A stretch of 64,000 nt of DNA, taken from the NCBI GenBank assembly GCA_963675135.1, contig OY776124.1, forward strand, positions 16,304,066-16,368,065. Direction: 5' to 3'. The position numbers and the translations under genes were made by a program. Below are positions 62,693-64,000 of the stretch, piece by piece. The notes under the pieces were generated by a model. That model made no database searches and was not told the origin of the DNA. It saw only the letters and a list, made by a program, of their open reading frames with translations. Every line of letters starts with the position of its first letter. Position 1 is the first letter of the stretch. Source of the DNA: Galeopsis tetrahit. Lineage: Eukaryota > Streptophyta > Magnoliopsida > Lamiales > Lamiaceae.

Positions 62693-63092
62693 GTAAAAGT
62701 GTGATTCGAGGTCATAGTTATTGATGAAAGAAATAATATTGTTATTTGACACTGTTTCTTATTCTTGTAAAACAGATAGAAAAGTTAAGAGAGGCAAATT
62801 GAAAATTGGGAAAAAAGTAAAGTTTAGAATTCAATCCTATAACTTTTTGGTACATTTCTATTTTTTGATGCATTTAATTTATTCTCATTAAGTTATTACA
62901 GTGGTTAAGATCGTCATTATAGCCACATGAAATTTCATTTAAAAAGATTGAGAGTAGATTATTATTCATTTACTTCATTATATGGTAAGGAGTTGTAATT
63001 TTTCATTTTAAAGATTTTAAACTCGAAGACAACGTATGTAACACCTAAGTAATCTAAAGAGGAGTGGTCCCTACTTTTTGTTAGAAACCTAA

Positions 63093-63350
63093 GTTGTAAT
63101 TTAGGGTGAAACAACTCAACTAAAACAAACTATATGTATATATTACTCAACTAAAACAAACCATATGTATACGATCAAATTAAAGTAAAATAAAATCAAT
63201 TGAATTTTTAATTTGTGGGGAATATCTTTGCTCTCCTGTACACGAGTTATAATTTATGGTGAAACAACTCAACTAAAACTATATGTATATTGTTAAATTT
63301 AAGGTAAAACAAAATTAATGAAATTCTTAATTTTTTGGGAATATATCTGT
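63093..63350 (+). repeat. Imperfect direct repeat in intron 1 of the right-edge gene
   Basis: 63093-63230 and 63246-63350 share GTTGTAATTT or GTTATAATTT, GGTGAAACAACTCAACTAAAA, ATATGTATA and a GGGAATAT end. The first copy also has its own short duplication of ACTCAACTAAAACAAAC. Origin unknown. Confidence 0.7.
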
Positions 63351-63677
63351 CATTATGAGACAGAGGAAAGGTTAGATGTCATTTATTTTTAACTCTACAT
63401 GAATTAATTAGTAATTTTTATTTTATTTTCACTTTATTAATCATATCAGATCACAACATCCACTATTTACTGGTTTTGTGATCCTTAGGTACTTTTCAGT
63501 TTTAGCTCTGAATTCTCTATGGAACATGTATTGGTGCAATGGGTATAACTTATAAAAATATGGATACAATGCATCTATAGATGAAAAGATATTGTGTCAT
63601 AGATTGGTGTGTTTGTCAGCAGAAATGATGAATTTGAATACTTGAGAATTGATGTGTTTACTAAATGATGTTTCTAG

Positions 63678-64000
63678 GGAACCTCAAGAGCATATGCAAG
63701 AGGCAAATAATTTTTCAGAGGATGCGTGGGAGGCTGGTAAATTTTATAAGTTGATTTTTATTAGTTGATTGATGCTAAAAATCACAACTTATATGAAGGA
63801 TGTGAAAAGTTCTGCAAACTTTCATCCATTATTTTTTGTTTCGCTGATAAAATCAAGTCTGACGAAAAAACATGTGTTGGTTCTGAAAGGAGTATATAAT
63901 ATGGGGGGGGGGGGGGGGGAGAATACACTTGTATGCAAATCTTTTACAACTTTAACCAAAACAGACTTCAGCAAGGTTGTCCTGGACAACTCTGCTTATG
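63678..64000 (+). CDS. 5' coding part of an unrecognised spliced gene, running off the right edge
   Basis: Two exon candidates: 63678-63736 (acceptor TGTTTCTAG, donor G/GTAAAT) and from 63965 (acceptor CAAAACAG) to beyond the window. The first ATG in exon 2 is at 63694. From it the frame reads MQEANNFSEDAWEA, then across a phase-1 junction DFSKVVLDNSAY. Sense codon usage, good splice sites and the upstream site II/telo-box promoter support a real gene. The intervening intron holds a G17 run. Too little is visible to name the product. The frame is also open upstream of this ATG to the exon edge. Confidence 0.45.
63903..63919 (+). repeat. G17 homopolymer
   Basis: Seventeen consecutive G in an AT-rich intron, 45 bases upstream of the acceptor of the next exon. 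It could form a G-quadruplex in the transcript and is a likely spot for sequencing length error. Confidence 0.95.

Noticed and set aside
63521..63550. Short ORF MEHVLVQWV near 63520
   Set aside because: Stops after nine codons and lies in the presumed intron; no splice support.

Overview
The window looks like nuclear DNA of a flowering plant. It is AT-rich and has spliceosomal GT/AG introns, (AT)n microsatellites, LTR retroelements primed by initiator-Met tRNA, and a plant-style promoter (site II plus telo-box) at the right edge. There are no bacterial operons and no rRNA or tRNA genes. Nearly all of it is repetitive; the only long ORF is a 209-codon frame inside a retroelement fragment.

Positions 1-59827 are a tandem array of at least 26 head-to-tail units (about 1.7 kb basic, 1.87 kb in a longer variant), already in progress at base 1. 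Each unit looks like the amplified 5' part of an ordinary plant gene: an (AT)n tract, an ATG-bearing exon 1, a long intron, a second degenerate promoter/exon-1-like block, exon 2, intron 2, exon 3, and a GC-rich palindromic tail. Spliced as predicted, most units encode the same 68-residue protein, which I do not recognise. The units fall into types that form higher-order repeats: ABC-ABC on the left, a nearly identical 1697-bp block in the centre, and three A-D dimers on the right. Units become degenerate towards the right edge, as expected for an array homogenised by unequal exchange.

Positions 34860-49008 are a minus-strand, non-coding (LARD-like, probably Ty3/gypsy-derived) LTR retrotransposon inserted in unit 21 with the 5-bp target duplication AATAA. 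It has three LTRs and two internal regions (LTR-int-LTR-int-LTR). Two of the three LTRs share a 285-bp microhomology deletion that removes the best candidate TATA box.

Positions 59828-64000 are non-array sequence: the sequence just outside the array, a degenerate 30-bp triplet repeat, a minus-strand truncated copia-like element (LTR, PBS, acidic 209-aa ORF that is not gag-like), other transposon-like debris, and the promoter, leader and first coding exons of a gene running off the right edge.
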